The notes: a model not told the origin generated them from the sequence alone. Positions 35,698 through 47,556 are shown, counted from the first letter of the stretch. The stretch: DNA of 64,000 bases from Symbiodinium natans (GCA_905221605.1 CAJNDS010002401.1:860542-924541), one strand, 5' to 3'. Made by a program: numbers and translations.

Positions 35698-38600
35698 TCA
35701 GAGCTGGAAGTTCGGCGTGGACTTGGAGATGGCCAGCTCCTCCTCGTTCCTGCGACACGGGCTTCCGCGGCTAAGGGCCCCATGACCGCGGTTGCGTGAC
35801 TTTGGGGAGGCCGACCATACAGTAGCATGAGCACATACTGCATGAGTCAAAACAGTCTCATATCACTACGAAAGACTTCTGAAAGAACACGCCCGAGGCG
35901 CATGTCGGCGCTGATGGAGGCGAAGAGGGGAGTGGAGAGGTAGCGCTCGCCGGTGTCTGCCAGCATCGCCACCAACACCGAGCCCTCGGGCGCCTTCTTG
36001 GCCATCTCAACTGCGGCATACATGGAGGCGCCTCCAGAGATTCCGGTGAAGATGCCCTGTGTTTTCGCCAAGGCCTGGGACATGTCGATGGCCGCCTGAC
36101 CTGGGATAGGCACGAACTCGTCGTAGCCGGTGTCGAGGATGCCCTTCTCTGCGATCTGCGGGATAAAGTCCGGGGTCCAGCCCTGGATGGGGTGGGGCTT
36201 GAAGGCCGGGTGCGAGCCGGTGGCCGATCCATCCGCGTTTCGCTCGGTCTTGGTTCCAGAGGCCACGAGCGGGGCATCGGCCGGCTCGCCCAGGCAGATC
36301 TTCACGTCTGGGCGCTTCTCCTTCGAGCGCAAGTCTCTACGACTCACCTAAGAGGCTGAATCCCTCCAATCCCAAACGCACACAACGGCTTGAGGCAAGA
36401 GACCCACCCGCCTCAACCTTGCGACCTCAGAGTGGCACACGTCGTTTTTGCCCACCCCCCTCCTTGATGGCCTTGCCGGCGCCAGCAAAAGTGCCACCCG
36501 TGCCATAGCCCAGCACGTAGTAGTCCAGCTTCATGCCCTCGAAGTCGTTCAAAATCTCCTGGCCTGTGGTCTTGTAGTGGAACTCGGCATTCGCCTCGTT
36601 CTCGAACTGCCGGCAAAGGAACCTCACGGCAACCAAACAAGACCAAGCTTCGTGGCCAGCAGCTATCAGCAGATCTGTGGGTCGGAGGCGGGCTGCGCAG
36701 CACGCACACACACACACACACACACAGAGGGGGTGGCGCCAAGCAGCCAGCCGTGCTTCTCTGCGAGCTCTTTCGCTTTGGCAACCATGCCGGTTCCCTT
36801 GCCTGCCTTGGGAGTGATGATCACCTGGCACGGACATCCATCCCAATTGCCACCCCAGGAAAGGGTGGGGCAAGCGAGCAAGACTCCAAAATCAAGGCGC
36901 TTTCCGGCTTTCCCAGGCGCCTTGGCTCCCATGAAGCGCATCAGCTTCCTGCGCTCGATGGAGAAAGGCTCCGCCATGGTGATGACGCACCTGCCACAGC
37001 TTTTTGCGCAAACCGCTACATTCGGCATCTGAAGACACTGTCCGGGGCAAGCTACTGCTCCGGACTTCCCCACTTTGCCGACATTGCTCTCTGCCGCGGC
37101 GCTTGTATCCGCGCTGGGCGCACAACATCGCCACAGCAATGCCCGTGTTTCCCGAGGTGGCCTGCGCTTTGTCATCACAGCTCCATTTGCACTGAAGAGA
37201 CTGAAGAGCCCCAGATGCTACCATATCATGCAACATCCACGAAGAGACACGGACGAGGCCGGAGCACCTCAATCACGGTGTCGCCAGGCTTCAGCTGGCC
37301 CTTCTTCTCTGCATCCTGAACAACTTCGTTTGGCGCTTGTACTGCGTTGAGGAATTGTGGTTCTACTTTGATCCCAGCCATACGCATCTACGCCATTGGT
37401 GTAAGCAAAGAAGTGGAATGTGGCAAAATTGCACCAGGAGCAATGTGCTCATGGACCTCACAAAGAAGGAGAGGCCAAGACTCAAGGGCCCGCTGCTCCC
37501 GACAGCATGCTGCCCCCCCCACCGACGCGACCCTGCCATACGCATCGCATACCTGGTGTTCGGACTTCGGACAGAAGGAAGGAGCGTGAAGGAGTGCCAG
37601 TATGAGTCCTGACTGACGTTCTTGGTGTCTTTGTCACGACACGCGCGCAAAGGGAGCAGAGGCAGTGGGGAGCTGCCAGAGCTGCAGCACGCTGAATCTA
37701 CCAGGCGGTGAGGCTTCGCAACATGTGAGTGGGGCCAACCCGCGCAAAGCGCAACTGCCTCAGCTACCACCCAACTTCCTCCAGCAGTTCTTGTGCTGCG
37801 GTCTCTGCACAGCTTCCACGTTGCCTCAATGATGGCGCAGGCGAGGCGATCTTTCACCTGACAAGCCCCCCACCAAACACGATAAGAGTCATCGGCATGA
37901 TCATTGTCATTTTTTGCAGTTGCCTCTACAAGAAACTTGCTTGAAAAAGCCGAGGCGCGCTAGATAGTGGGTTGAAGTACTCCAGCTTGGCGTAGATGGT
38001 GCGGCCCTTGGGGCAAATCTCCTCGGAGATCTTCACGCAAGGCGTGTTGCCAACGGTTTCCTCAGCCAGAGCTCGCAGATGCAAGTGCCTCTTCAGGGGT
38101 TGGAGGGGTTGCCCACACCGAACATGTGTTGATCGTGCGTTGTGCAAGGGGGGTGTGAGGGGGGTGTGAGGGGGTGTAAGGGGTACGGTGTAAGGGTGGT
38201 TTAAAGAGCAGTGTAGGGAAGGTGTAAGGGGGGTCGGGAAGGTGAAACGGGGGGTGTGAGAGGGTGTAAGGGGGGTGTAAGGTGGGTAAGGGCGGGGGGG
38301 GGGGTGGTGCAAACGGGATGTAAGGCCTGTTAGGGGGTGTAGGGGAGGGGGGGGGGCGAGGGTGGTTTAAGGCAGTGTAGGGGAAGGTGTACGGGGGGCT
38401 GGGAGGGCTTAGGGGTGTTGAGGGGAGGTGTGAGGGCGCTGTGAGGGTCCAAGGGTTGCAAGGGTTTTGGGCACTTGCAACAGCAGCTCGCGTGACGAGC
38501 TTCCGTGATGTTGGCATAGACACGGCCTTGCCAGGTCTGTGTGGTCATGGTGTGATGGTTAATGACTGCAAGCAGGCAAAATCTCCGGAAGGTCTACGTA

Positions 38601-38908
38601 CAAGGCCTGCTGTGCTTCAACATGGGCAACCCAGCTCCTATACGCGCAAGACATCTCCCACTCCTCAGCTTCGCTTGCGCGTCGACCCTGGACGACACCT
38701 AAACTCTCAATCCAATAAACCTCTACAGCACCCACAACCCTGTAATTGCAGCACTCTCCGCCTCTTAAACAATAAACGGCCAACCCCTAAACCTCTACAC
38801 AACAAACCCCGAAACCCACCCAACTCCCTGGGCGCCTCGTCCTTTGCCGCGGTCCGCCAGGCCTGACGCCACAGGGGCACTCGCCGTGAGGCCGGCGAAG
38901 CAGGACAT
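35698..38908 (-). CDS. Cysteine synthase (O-acetylserine thiol-lyase), array copy 1
   Basis: PLP enzyme making cysteine from O-acetylserine and sulfide. Eleven exons: 38908-38834, 38526-38479, 38090-37959, 37857-37825, 37315-37268, 37161-37103, 36990-36921, 36824-36738, 36606-36463, 36320-35902, 35749-35698; about 388 residues. Visible motifs: EETVGNTP, SVKDR with the PLP lysine, TSGNTG, GTGGTFAG, ISGGAS and the C-terminal STPNFQL, so the domain is complete. Exons 1-2 encode a Ser/Ala/Arg leader (starts MSCFAGLTASAPVASG, ends SRKLVTRAAV), probably organelle targeting. The start ATG is supported by only synonymous changes among the three copies in exon 1. Introns begin GC except one GT (after 37268) and one GA (after 36463). 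A (CA)n tract and a GGTGTAAGGG minisatellite lie in introns. Confidence 0.92.
36703..36727. repeat. (CA)n microsatellite in intron 8 of cysteine synthase copy 1
   Basis: About 12 CA dinucleotides, reduced to ACACACA in copy 2 and to a short ACACACACAC in copy 3. It marks intron divergence between otherwise near-identical genes. Confidence 0.85.
38130..38445. repeat. G/T-rich minisatellite in intron 2 of copy 1
   Basis: Irregular repeats of GGGGTGTGAGG, GGTGTAAGG and GTGTAGGG on the plus strand, absent from copy 2 and reduced to about 80 bp of other sequence in copy 3. The intron start (GCAAGTGCC) and the first bases after its acceptor (GGCACTTGC) are exact inverted repeats. Confidence 0.75.
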
Positions 38909-40080
38909 TTGCCTTGGGCAAAGATCGCTCTTGCCTTCACAGAACATGCTGTATTTTCTTGCCATCCGCTCAGCTGAACATGTGGGGTGTAGGCTTCAGA
39001 GGTTGCATCGCGTTTAGGTCGGCGGTGGTTGAGGTCCAAAAGGTCTAGCAAATTCTATGCTAGCTATACTTTCTCACCATTCCAGAATCATGCATGGCCT
39101 GTGTTCCAGCTACAGTCGGAACCATGAAAAATCAATGTTGTACCAGGTATGGGGGAGATCTGGGCCTAGGAGATTTACAGAAAACGGTGTCTTCGGGAGT
39201 GAGGTTGAGTTTTCGGGACTAAAGAGTGTAAGGTGTGCTGAAAGGTTTCACAATGCGACAGGCAGGGCAAGAGCATGGCAAACGAGGGCCCCGCCGAGAC
39301 TTTGTCAGCAGCTCGCGGCACTCCTAGGCTTTCGGCATAGATGGGACTTCTCCAAACCCTAAACATTCGGTAGGCCGGCAATAGTCTTGTTGCCTCCGAA
39401 GCACGGGAGAACTTGTGCTCGTGAGAGCGATCAGTGAGCGGCATGCGCACCGAAGTGGGGCCCAGATGGCAGCAAAAACAAACGGCGCAAACTCAAGAAG
39501 TGGAAACAGCAAGCAGAGTGAGAGGAAGAGAGGGAAACAGAAAAGGCAGAGCGAGAGGGGAGAGAGAGAGAGAGAGACGCGGAGAGAGAGGGAGAGAGAG
39601 CGAGAGCTCCGCGCTCTTCACGATCCGATTGGCACGAAGCGTCCACGCAAGACCATTCCCTCCCCGAACGCCGGAGCTGCTTGCCGAAACAGTTGTCCTG
39701 CCCGGAGTTGCCCATAGAATTCCTGATCTCTTAAGCGATTCTTAAGCGTGGGCCCTGGGCCCCACACCCCCATCACTAAACGCTCCCCGCCCGTCAGAAG
39801 CGCCACGTTTTCAGATCTGTTTGCCTCGCAGCCTACTTCTCCAACGCATCGGCCCTGTGAACTCTGAACCAGGCTCGAATGTTTCGACGCTGAGGCTGCG
39901 GATTCGATCAGAACAACTATGATCTATGTGCATGTTTGACGAATGTAAGTAGAACAACTGTATTCTGTATGCTAGTGGGCCCCAACCTCAGTCAGCCCTC
40001 TTTGTTCAAAATGGGTACCGCAGTCCGTCCAGAGATTCAGAGCCCGCAGGGCTGCAAAAATTTTTGAAAAACTTGAGGAC
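38909..40080. other. Spacer between cysteine synthase copies 1 and 2
   Basis: About 1.2 kb of spacer repeated, with small indels, after copies 2 and 3 (common blocks CATTCCAGAATCATGCAT, CGGCATGCGCACCGAAGT, ATGGCAGCAAAA). It includes a GA-rich tract (39550-39605). It holds the promoter of copy 1 and the 3' region of copy 2; I see no separate gene. The ORFs of about 100 codons here are frame-inconsistent between copies. Confidence 0.6.
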
Positions 40081-42834
40081 CTAGAGCTGGAAGTTCGGCG
40101 TGGACTTGGAGATGGCCAGCTCCTCCTCGTTCCTGCGACACTTCCCCGGCTACGGGCCCCATGACCGCGGTTGCGTGACTCTGGGGAGGCCGACCATACA
40201 GTAGCATGAGCACATACTGCATGAGTCAAAACAGTCTCATATCACTACGAAAGACTTCTGAAAGAACACGCCCGAGGCGCATGTCGGCGCTGATGGAGGC
40301 GAAGAGGGGAGTGGAGAGGTAGCGCTCGCCGGTGTCTGCCAGCATCGCCACCAACACCGAGCCCTCGGGCGCCTTCTTGGCCATCTCAACTGCGGCATAC
40401 ATGGAGGCGCCTCCAGAGATTCCGGTGAAGATGCCCTGTGTTTTCGCCAAGGCCTGGGACATGTCGATGGCCGCCTGACCTGGGATAGGCACGAACTCGT
40501 CGTAGCCGGTGTCGAGGATGCCCTTCTCTGCGATCTGCGGGATAAAGTCCGGGGTCCAGCCCTGGATGGGGTGGGGCTTGAAGGCCGGGTGCGAGCCGGT
40601 GGCCGATCCATCCGCGTTTCGCTCGGTCTTGGTTCCAGAGGCCACGAGCGGGGCATCGGCCGGCTCGCCCAGGCAGATCTTCACGTCTGGGCGCTTCTCC
40701 TTCGAGCGCAAGTCTCTACGACTCACCTAAGAGGCTGAATCCCTCCAATCCCAAACGCACACAACGGCTTGAGGCAAGAGACCCACCCGCCTCAACCTTG
40801 CGACCTCAGAGTGGCACACGTCGTTTTTGCCCACCCCCCTCCTTGATGGCCTTGCCGGCGCCAGCAAAAGTGCCACCCGTGCCATAGCCCAGCACGTAGT
40901 AGTCCAGCTTCATGCCCTCGAAGTCGTTCAAAATCTCCTGGCCTGTGGTCTTGTAGTGGAACTCGGCATTCGCCTCGTTCTCGAACTGCCGGCAAAGGAA
41001 CCTCATGGCAACCAACAAGACTACAGTACGCTTCGTGGCCAGCAGCTATCAGTTTCTGTGGCTTGGAGCACAGACACACAGAGGGGGTGGCGCCAAGCAG
41101 CCAGCCGTGCTTCTCTGCGAGCTCTTTCGCTTTGGCAACCATGCCGGTTCCCTTGCCTGCCTTGGGAGTGATGATCACCTGGCCAGGACATCCCATGATG
41201 TTGACATCCCAGGAAAGGGTGGGGCAAGCGAGAAAGACTCCAAAATCAAGGCGCTTTCCGGCTTTCCCAGATGCCTTGGCTCCCATGAAGCGCATCAGCT
41301 TCCTCCGCTCGATGGAGAAAGGCTCCGCCATGGTGATGACACACCTGCTGAAGACACTGTCCGGGGCAAGCTACTGCCCCGACTGCCCCGGACTTCCCCT
41401 GGCACACGTTGCCGACATTGCTCTCTGCCGCGGCGCTTGTATCCGCGCTGGGCGCACAACATCGCCACAGCAATGCCCGTGTTTCCCGAGGTGGCCTGCG
41501 CTTTGTCATCACAGCTCCATTTGCACTGAAGAGACTGAAGAGCCCCAGATGCTACCATATCATGCAACATCCACGAAGAGACACGGACGAGGCCGGCGCA
41601 CCTCAATCACGGTGTCGCCGGGCTTCAGCTGGCCCTTCTTCTCTGCATCCTGGAGCACTTCTGTTGGCGCTTGTACTGCGCTGAGGGATTGTGGTTCTAC
41701 TGCGATCTCCCAGCCATACACGTCTACGCCATTGGTGCAAGCAAAGAAAGTGAAATGTGGCAACATTGCACCAGGAGCAATGTGCTCATGGACCTCACAA
41801 AGAAGGAGAAGTGGAGCGGGGCCAAGACTGAAGGGCGCGCTGCTCCCGACAGCATGCTGCCCCCCACCCACCCACCGACGCGACCCTGCCATACGCATCG
41901 CATACCCCCGGCGCCAGCTGGTGTTCGGACTTCGGACGGAAGGAGCGCGAAGGAGTGCCAGTATGAGTCCTGACTGACGCGGACCCCAAGGCCCTTCTTG
42001 GTGTCTTTGTCACGACACACGCAAAAGGAGCAGAGGCAGTGGGGAGCTGCCAGAGCTGCAGCACGCTTGAATCCACTGGGCGGTTAGGCTTCGCAACATG
42101 TGAGTGGGGCCAACAAGCGCAAAGCGCAACTGCCTCAGCTACCACCCAACTTCCTCACGCCGCATTCTGCTGAAGTTCTTTGTGCTTTGGTCTCTGCACA
42201 ACTCCCAAGGTGCCTCAATGATGGCGCAGGCGAGGCGATCTTTCACCTGACAGCCCCCGGCATGATCATTCTCATTTTTTGCAGTTGCCTCTACAAGAAA
42301 CTTGCTTGAAAAAGCCGAGGCGCGCTAGATAGTGGGTTGAAGTACTCCAGCTTGGCGTAGATGGTGCGGCCCTTCGGGCAAATCTCCTCGGAGATCTTCA
42401 CGCAAGGCGTGTTGCCAACGGTTTCCTCAGCCAGAGCTCGCAAATCCGGGCTTAAGGAGCCGGGCACTTGCATCAGCAGCTCGCGTGACAAGCTTCCGTG
42501 ATGTTGGCATAGACACGGCCTTGCGGGGTTCGTGTGGCTCATGGTGCAGCCGCACATGATGAAAATGTGACGGTTAATTGAAGTCAATTACTGCAAGCAG
42601 GTGGGATCTCTGGGAGGTCTACTCTGCATTCTCAAGGACTGATGTGCTCTAACATGGGCAACACAGCTCCTGCACGCAAGACATGGCTCTACCGCTCCCA
42701 CTCCTCCACTTCTCCTGCACGTCGACCCTGGACGACACCCAAACTCCGACTCCCTGGGCGCCTCGTCCTTTGCCGCGGTCCGCCAGGCCTGAGGCCACAG
42801 GGGCACTCGCGGTGAGGCCGGCGAAGCAGGACAT
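40081..42834 (-). CDS. Cysteine synthase (O-acetylserine thiol-lyase), array copy 2, altered 5' region
   Basis: Same gene as copy 1: exons 42834-42760, 42519-42472, about 42450-42324, 42246-42214, 41649-41602, 41495-41437, 41344-41275, 41178-41092, 40985-40842, 40699-40281, 40132-40081 (stop TAG instead of TGA). Catalytic motifs are intact and the largest exon is identical in protein to copy 1. The odd part is between exons 2 and 3: the intron present in copies 1 and 3 is nearly gone, leaving too few bases to splice, and straight read-through is out of frame with the leader. A T-to-A change relative to copies 1 and 3 makes an ATG at 42473, in frame with the catalytic exons (starts MQVPGSLSPDLRALAEE). 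Copy 2 may therefore make a leaderless enzyme, or be a decaying copy. Confidence 0.88.
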
Positions 42835-44560
42835 TTGCCTTGGGCAAAGAGGGCAAAGAGGGCTTGGGATCGTTCTTGCCTTCAGAGAACATGCAGTCTT
42901 TTTCTTGCCATCTGCTCAGCTGAACTAGGCTTCAGGGTTTGCGTAGTGTTTAGGTCGGCGGTGGGTGAGGTGCATCATGAGGCCTCGCAAACTCTATGCT
43001 AGCCATAATTTCTCACCATTCCAGAATCATGCATTGCCGGTGTTCCAGCTATAATCGAACCATGAAAAAGCCACTTGGTACTTGGCATGAGCAGATTTGG
43101 GTCCAGGAGCTTTACAGAAAACGGTGTTCGGGGCAGTGTGTCTTCGGGAGTGAGGTTGAGTTTTTGAGTTTTGAAAAAGGGCAGGGCAAGAGCATGGCAA
43201 ACGAGGGCCCCGCCGAGACTTTGTCAGCAGCTCGTGGCTGTCAGCGGCTCGCGGCACTCCTGGGCTGTCGGCAAGGATTGGACTTCTCATTTTGCATCCG
43301 GGCCTCTGCGAACCGTGCCGGGTACCCTTAAAAGGTGGCGCCATGCGATTTTCACAGGCGAGATCCGGGTCATGAACGTAAGGACACGTCAAGGACCGTC
43401 TGTGGTTCACAGCTAAACCCCGGGCATCACAGTGTGACCGAGTGGGCGAGATCGGACTTCTCCAAACCCGAAACATTCGGTACGTCGAATGTTTAGCAAT
43501 GGGATCTGGGACCCCGGGGCTTGGCACTTGGCAAAGTCTTCTTGCCTCCGAGGCACGGGAGCGCTTGTGCCAGTGAGCGATGAGTATGCGGCATGCGCAC
43601 CGAAGTTGGGCCCAGATGGCAGCAACACAAGCCGCGCAAACTAAAGGGAAGGAAGGGAACAGCAAGCAGAGTGAGAGGGAGAGGGACAGAGGAGGAGGGG
43701 AGAACCTTTTCTTGTGGATGCTCTTTGCCTGTGCTGAAACACAGTCGACAGCTCCACTCTCCACGATTGCCTGAGGCGCCGCAGAAAGATCAGCAAGCCA
43801 GATCACTACCCTCCCCGAACGTCAAGATGTAGGGTTGAGGGTTAGGGTTTAGGGTTTTAGGGTTTAGGGCTTAGGATTGAGGGGTTGAGGGTTTACGGTT
43901 GCCTGTTGAAAGGGTCACATGCTGCTCCAACACATCGGCACCGTGACCTGCTAGGCCTGCAGGGTCTGAGGCTGCGGAATCGATCATAAACCCTATGATA
44001 CATGCGCATGTATAAGGAATCTTCTCTTTTCAGCGCCAACTACTCTCTTGGACCCAGAAGTCTGAAACACCTTCCCTACTTCTGAGGGCGGCGCAAGGAC
44101 AAAACAACACAAGGGGAGTTGCAGACATGCTCATAAGCACCCCTTGGCACAAGCAAGTGCGTGCGTGTGCGCCCTTGCGGAACAGATTCATTAAAACAAT
44201 AACTATACCATATACAGGTAAGCCAACCTTCAGCCCTCTTTTTGCCGCCGTCCGTCCAGAGACCAGAGATCAGCCATCAGCCGAGTCCGCGGGCCGTAGG
44301 AGTCTGGATGCCCCCCCTCCTTTCTGGGAGTAGTTGCATGGGCCCTTAATTTGGTCCCTAACCTCCTTTAAAGGGTTCTGATGTATGGGCCCTTCATTTG
44401 TACCGGGTATATAAGGGATATATAAGGTGCACCTACTAAGGGACCATGTAACTACCCTTCCCTCCAGAAGAGCTTTCCTGAAGTGGCGACCTTGCCTCGC
44501 CACAGCCCCGACCGAGGCGGGTCGCGTAGCTTTAAATTCCAAGGGCTGCAAAAAGAGGGT
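42835..44560. other. Spacer between cysteine synthase copies 2 and 3
   Basis: Array spacer as after copy 1, then extra sequence: a short TTTAGGG-like run (43835-43900), a segment shared by 18 bp with 58213-58230 (CTTCTGAGGGCGGCGCAA), and a foldback at 44325-44465. No gene recognised. Confidence 0.5.
44325..44465. mobile_element. Foldback element, family member 1
   Basis: The arms are GGGAGTAGTTGCATGGGCCC (left) and the complementary AAGGGACCATGTAACTACCC (right), around a centre of TATATAAGGG-type words. A related element lies at about 63250-63395 with the same order of words (AGTAGTT..GTGGTCCCTTAA, GGGCCCTT, CCATGTAAGTACCCT). No coding potential. Confidence 0.55.
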
Positions 44561-44561
44561 C

Positions 44562-44615
44562 TAGGGTTTAGGGTTTAGGGTTTAGGGTTTAGGGTTTAGG
44601 GTTTAGGGTTCAGGG
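44562..44615 (+). repeat. Interstitial (TTTAGGG)n array
   Basis: Seven copies placed 20 bp beyond the stop codon of cysteine synthase copy 3, between array units 2 and 3. Confidence 0.9.
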
Positions 44616-44634
44616 TTTTTTGGGACCTGAGCAC

Positions 44635-47556
44635 TCAGAGTTGGAAGTTCGGCGTGGACTTGGAGATGGCCAGCTCCTCCTCGTTCCTGCGACACGGACT
44701 TCCCCGGGCTCCATGGCCAGGGTTGCGTGACTTTGGCTTGGGGAGAACCAACATAATGCATGAATACAGCCTGAATACGCATGACTCATATCAGTCTCAC
44801 ATCACTTCGACAAATCTGAAAGAAACTACGGCAGACTTCTGAAAGAGCACGCTCGAGGCGCATGTCGGCGCTGATGGAGGCGAAGAGGGGAGTGGAGAGG
44901 TAGCGCTCGCCGGTGTCGGCCAGCATCGCCACCAACACCGAGCCCTCGGGCGCCTTCTTGGCCATCTCAACTGCGGCATACATGGAGGCGCCTCCAGAGA
45001 TTCCGGTGAAGATGCCCTGTGTTTTCGCCAAGGCCTGGGACATGTCGATGGCCGCCTGACCTGGGATAGGCACGAACTCGTCGTAGCCGGTGTCGAGGAT
45101 GCCCTTCTCTGCGATCTGCGGGATAAAGTCCGGGGTCCAGCCCTGGATGGGGTGGGGCTTGAAGGCCGGGTGCGAGCCGGTGGCCGATCCATCCGCGTTT
45201 CGCTCGGTCTTGGTTCCAGAGGCCACGAGCGGGGCATCGGCCGGCTCGCCCAGGCAGATCTTCACGTCTGGGCGCTTCTCCTGCGCAAGTCTCTACGAGT
45301 ACCTAAGAGGCTGAATCCCTCAAATCCCAAACGCACACGTCGTTTTTGTCCTCTCCTTGATGGCCTTGCCGGCGCCAGCAAAAGTGCCACCCGTGCCATA
45401 GCCCAGCACGTAGTAGTCCAGCTTCATGCCCTCGAAGTCGTTCAAAATCTCCTGGCCTGTGGTCTTGTAGTGGAACTCGGCATTCGCCTCGTTCTCGAAC
45501 TGCCGGCAAAGGAACCTCACGGCAACCAAACAAGGCTAAGCTTCGTGGCCAGCAGCTGCTCTCGGCAGCTTCTGTGGCTTGGAACCGGGCTGCGCAGCAA
45601 ACACACACACCCAGGTGGCGCCAAGCGGCCAGCCGTTCTTCTCTGCAAGCTCTTTCGCTTTGGCAAAACCTCCGGTTGCCTTGCCTGCCTTGGGAGTGAT
45701 GATGACCTGGCCAGGAGTGACATTGACGCTAGGCAATGGTGGCGCAAGCGAGGGAGTCTTAAATCCGCCGAGGCCGGTGTGAGGCGTTTAGATCCAGGTC
45801 TCGGGAACTTAGATAGGATGCCCACCCCCTAGCCCCCTCCGAGGAAGCCAAGCGTTTTTTGACTCGAACTAGGTCCCCCCCAAGCTGACCAGTGTCCACG
45901 TGCCGGGACCAGGGGGGGATCTTGGACCAGGCATACTGGGCGGATATGCACCCCCCCCTTTATCATCATGATTCTCCTGCCTCTTCTTTCTCTCCTTTTC
46001 ACACTTGACACAACAGCATCCTGCAGCACCCCTTGCCCCCACCCCCTACCCCCCCCCCACCTGGGAACGCTTTGTTCGCCTCAGTACCCAGCGGTCAACT
46101 TTCCGGGTTTCCCAGGCGCCTTGGCTCCCATGAAGCGCATCAGCTTCCTCCGCTCGATGGAGAAAGGCTCCGCCATGGTGATGACACACCTGCTGAAGAC
46201 CCTGTCCGGGGCAAGCTACTGCCCCGGACTTCCCCTCATTGCTCTCTGCCGCGGCGCTTGTATCCGCGCTGGGCGCACAACATCGCCACAGCAATGCCCG
46301 TGTTTCCCGAGGTGGCCTGCGCTTTGTCATCACAGCTCCTTTTGCACTGAAGAAACTGAAGAGCCCCAGATGCATATCATGCAACCTCCACGAAGAGACA
46401 CGGACGAGGCCGGAGCACCTCAATCACGGTGTCGCCGGGCTTCAGCTGGCCCTTCTTCTCTGCATCCTGGAGCACTTCTTTTGGCGCTTGTACTGCGGTC
46501 CATTTTCCAGTTGAGGACTCTTCGAGGACTTTGGGGCGCGCTTTTTTTGCAGATCATGTCTACACAAGTGCGAAATATACGGCGAAATTGCACCAGGAGC
46601 GTCGCGCTGATTGACTTACACTGAGCGGGAGACTCAAGGGATGTCAAGCGCCCGCTGCTCCCGACAGCCTGCTGCCCCCGCCCAGGACGTGGGAAGGTCA
46701 CGACACGCGCGCAAAGGGAGCAGAGGCAGTGGGGAGCTGCCAGAGCTGCTGCACGCTGAATCTACCAGGCGGTTAGGCTTCGCAACATGTGAGTGGGGCC
46801 AACCAGCGCAAAGCGCAACTGCCTCAGCTACCACCCAACTTCCTCACGGCGCATTCTGCTGAAGTTCTTTGTGCTTTGGTCTCTGTACAACTTCCCAGGT
46901 GCCTCAATGATGGCGCAGGCCAAGCGATCTTTCACCTGACAGCCCCTCACCAAACACTCAGCACAACTCTGATTCTCTTTCCGATCCCTCGACAAAAAAT
47001 TTGCCTGAAGTCTGTAGAAGCCGAGGCGCGCTGGAAAGTGGGTTGAAGTACTCCAGCTTGGCGTAGATGGTGCGGCCCTTCGGGCAAATCTCCTCGGAGA
47101 TCTTCACGCAAGGCGTGTTTCCAACGGTTTCCTCAGCCAGAGCTCGCAAATCCAAGTGCCTCTTGAGGGGTTAGAGGGGGTGCTGAGGGCTTTAAAGGGC
47201 CCATAAGGCGTCCGAGGGTTGTAAGGGTGTTGGGCACTTGCAACAGCAGCTCGCGTGACGAGCTTCCGTGATGTTGGCATAGACACGGCCTTGCGGGGTC
47301 TGGCGCAGCCGTACATGATGAAAATGCAGGCAGGCGGGATCTCTGGGCGGTCTACCCTGCGTAATCAAGGACTTGGGCAACCCAACTCCTACACGCAAGA
47401 CATGCCTACAGCTCCCACTCCTCAACTCAACTTCTCTTGTGCGTCGACCCTGGACGACACCCAAACTCCAACTCCCAGGGCGCCTCGTCCTTTGCCGCGG
47501 TCCGCCAGGCCTGAGGCCACTGGGGCACTCGCAGTGAGGCCGGCGAAGCAGGACAT
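44635..47556 (-). CDS. Cysteine synthase (O-acetylserine thiol-lyase), array copy 3
   Basis: Exons 47556-47482, 47289-47242, 47161-47030, 46935-46903, 46466-46419, 46316-46258, 46189-46120, 45706-45620, 45499-45356, 45280-44862, 44686-44635. All exon lengths equal those of copy 1, so the gene is intact. The leader, PLP lysine (SVKDR), TSGNTG, GTGGTFAG and C-terminus are present. The 87-nt exon at 45706-45620 is the divergent part: KATGGFAKAKELAEKNGWPLG against KGTGMVAKAKELAEKHGWLLG. Intron 7 next to it is expanded to about 410 bp (about 95 bp in copies 1-2) with unrelated sequence. The GA-type donor (AAG then GAGAGG after 45356) is conserved. Confidence 0.91.

Noticed and set aside
38501-38548. 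Reading VYANITE next to LAEETVGNTP, resembling the N-terminus of bacterial cysteine synthases
   Set aside because: Attractive in copy 1, but copies 2 and 3 have no start in that frame. The alternative frame (SMPTSRKLVTRAAV) joins the ATG exon whose changes are all synonymous among copies.
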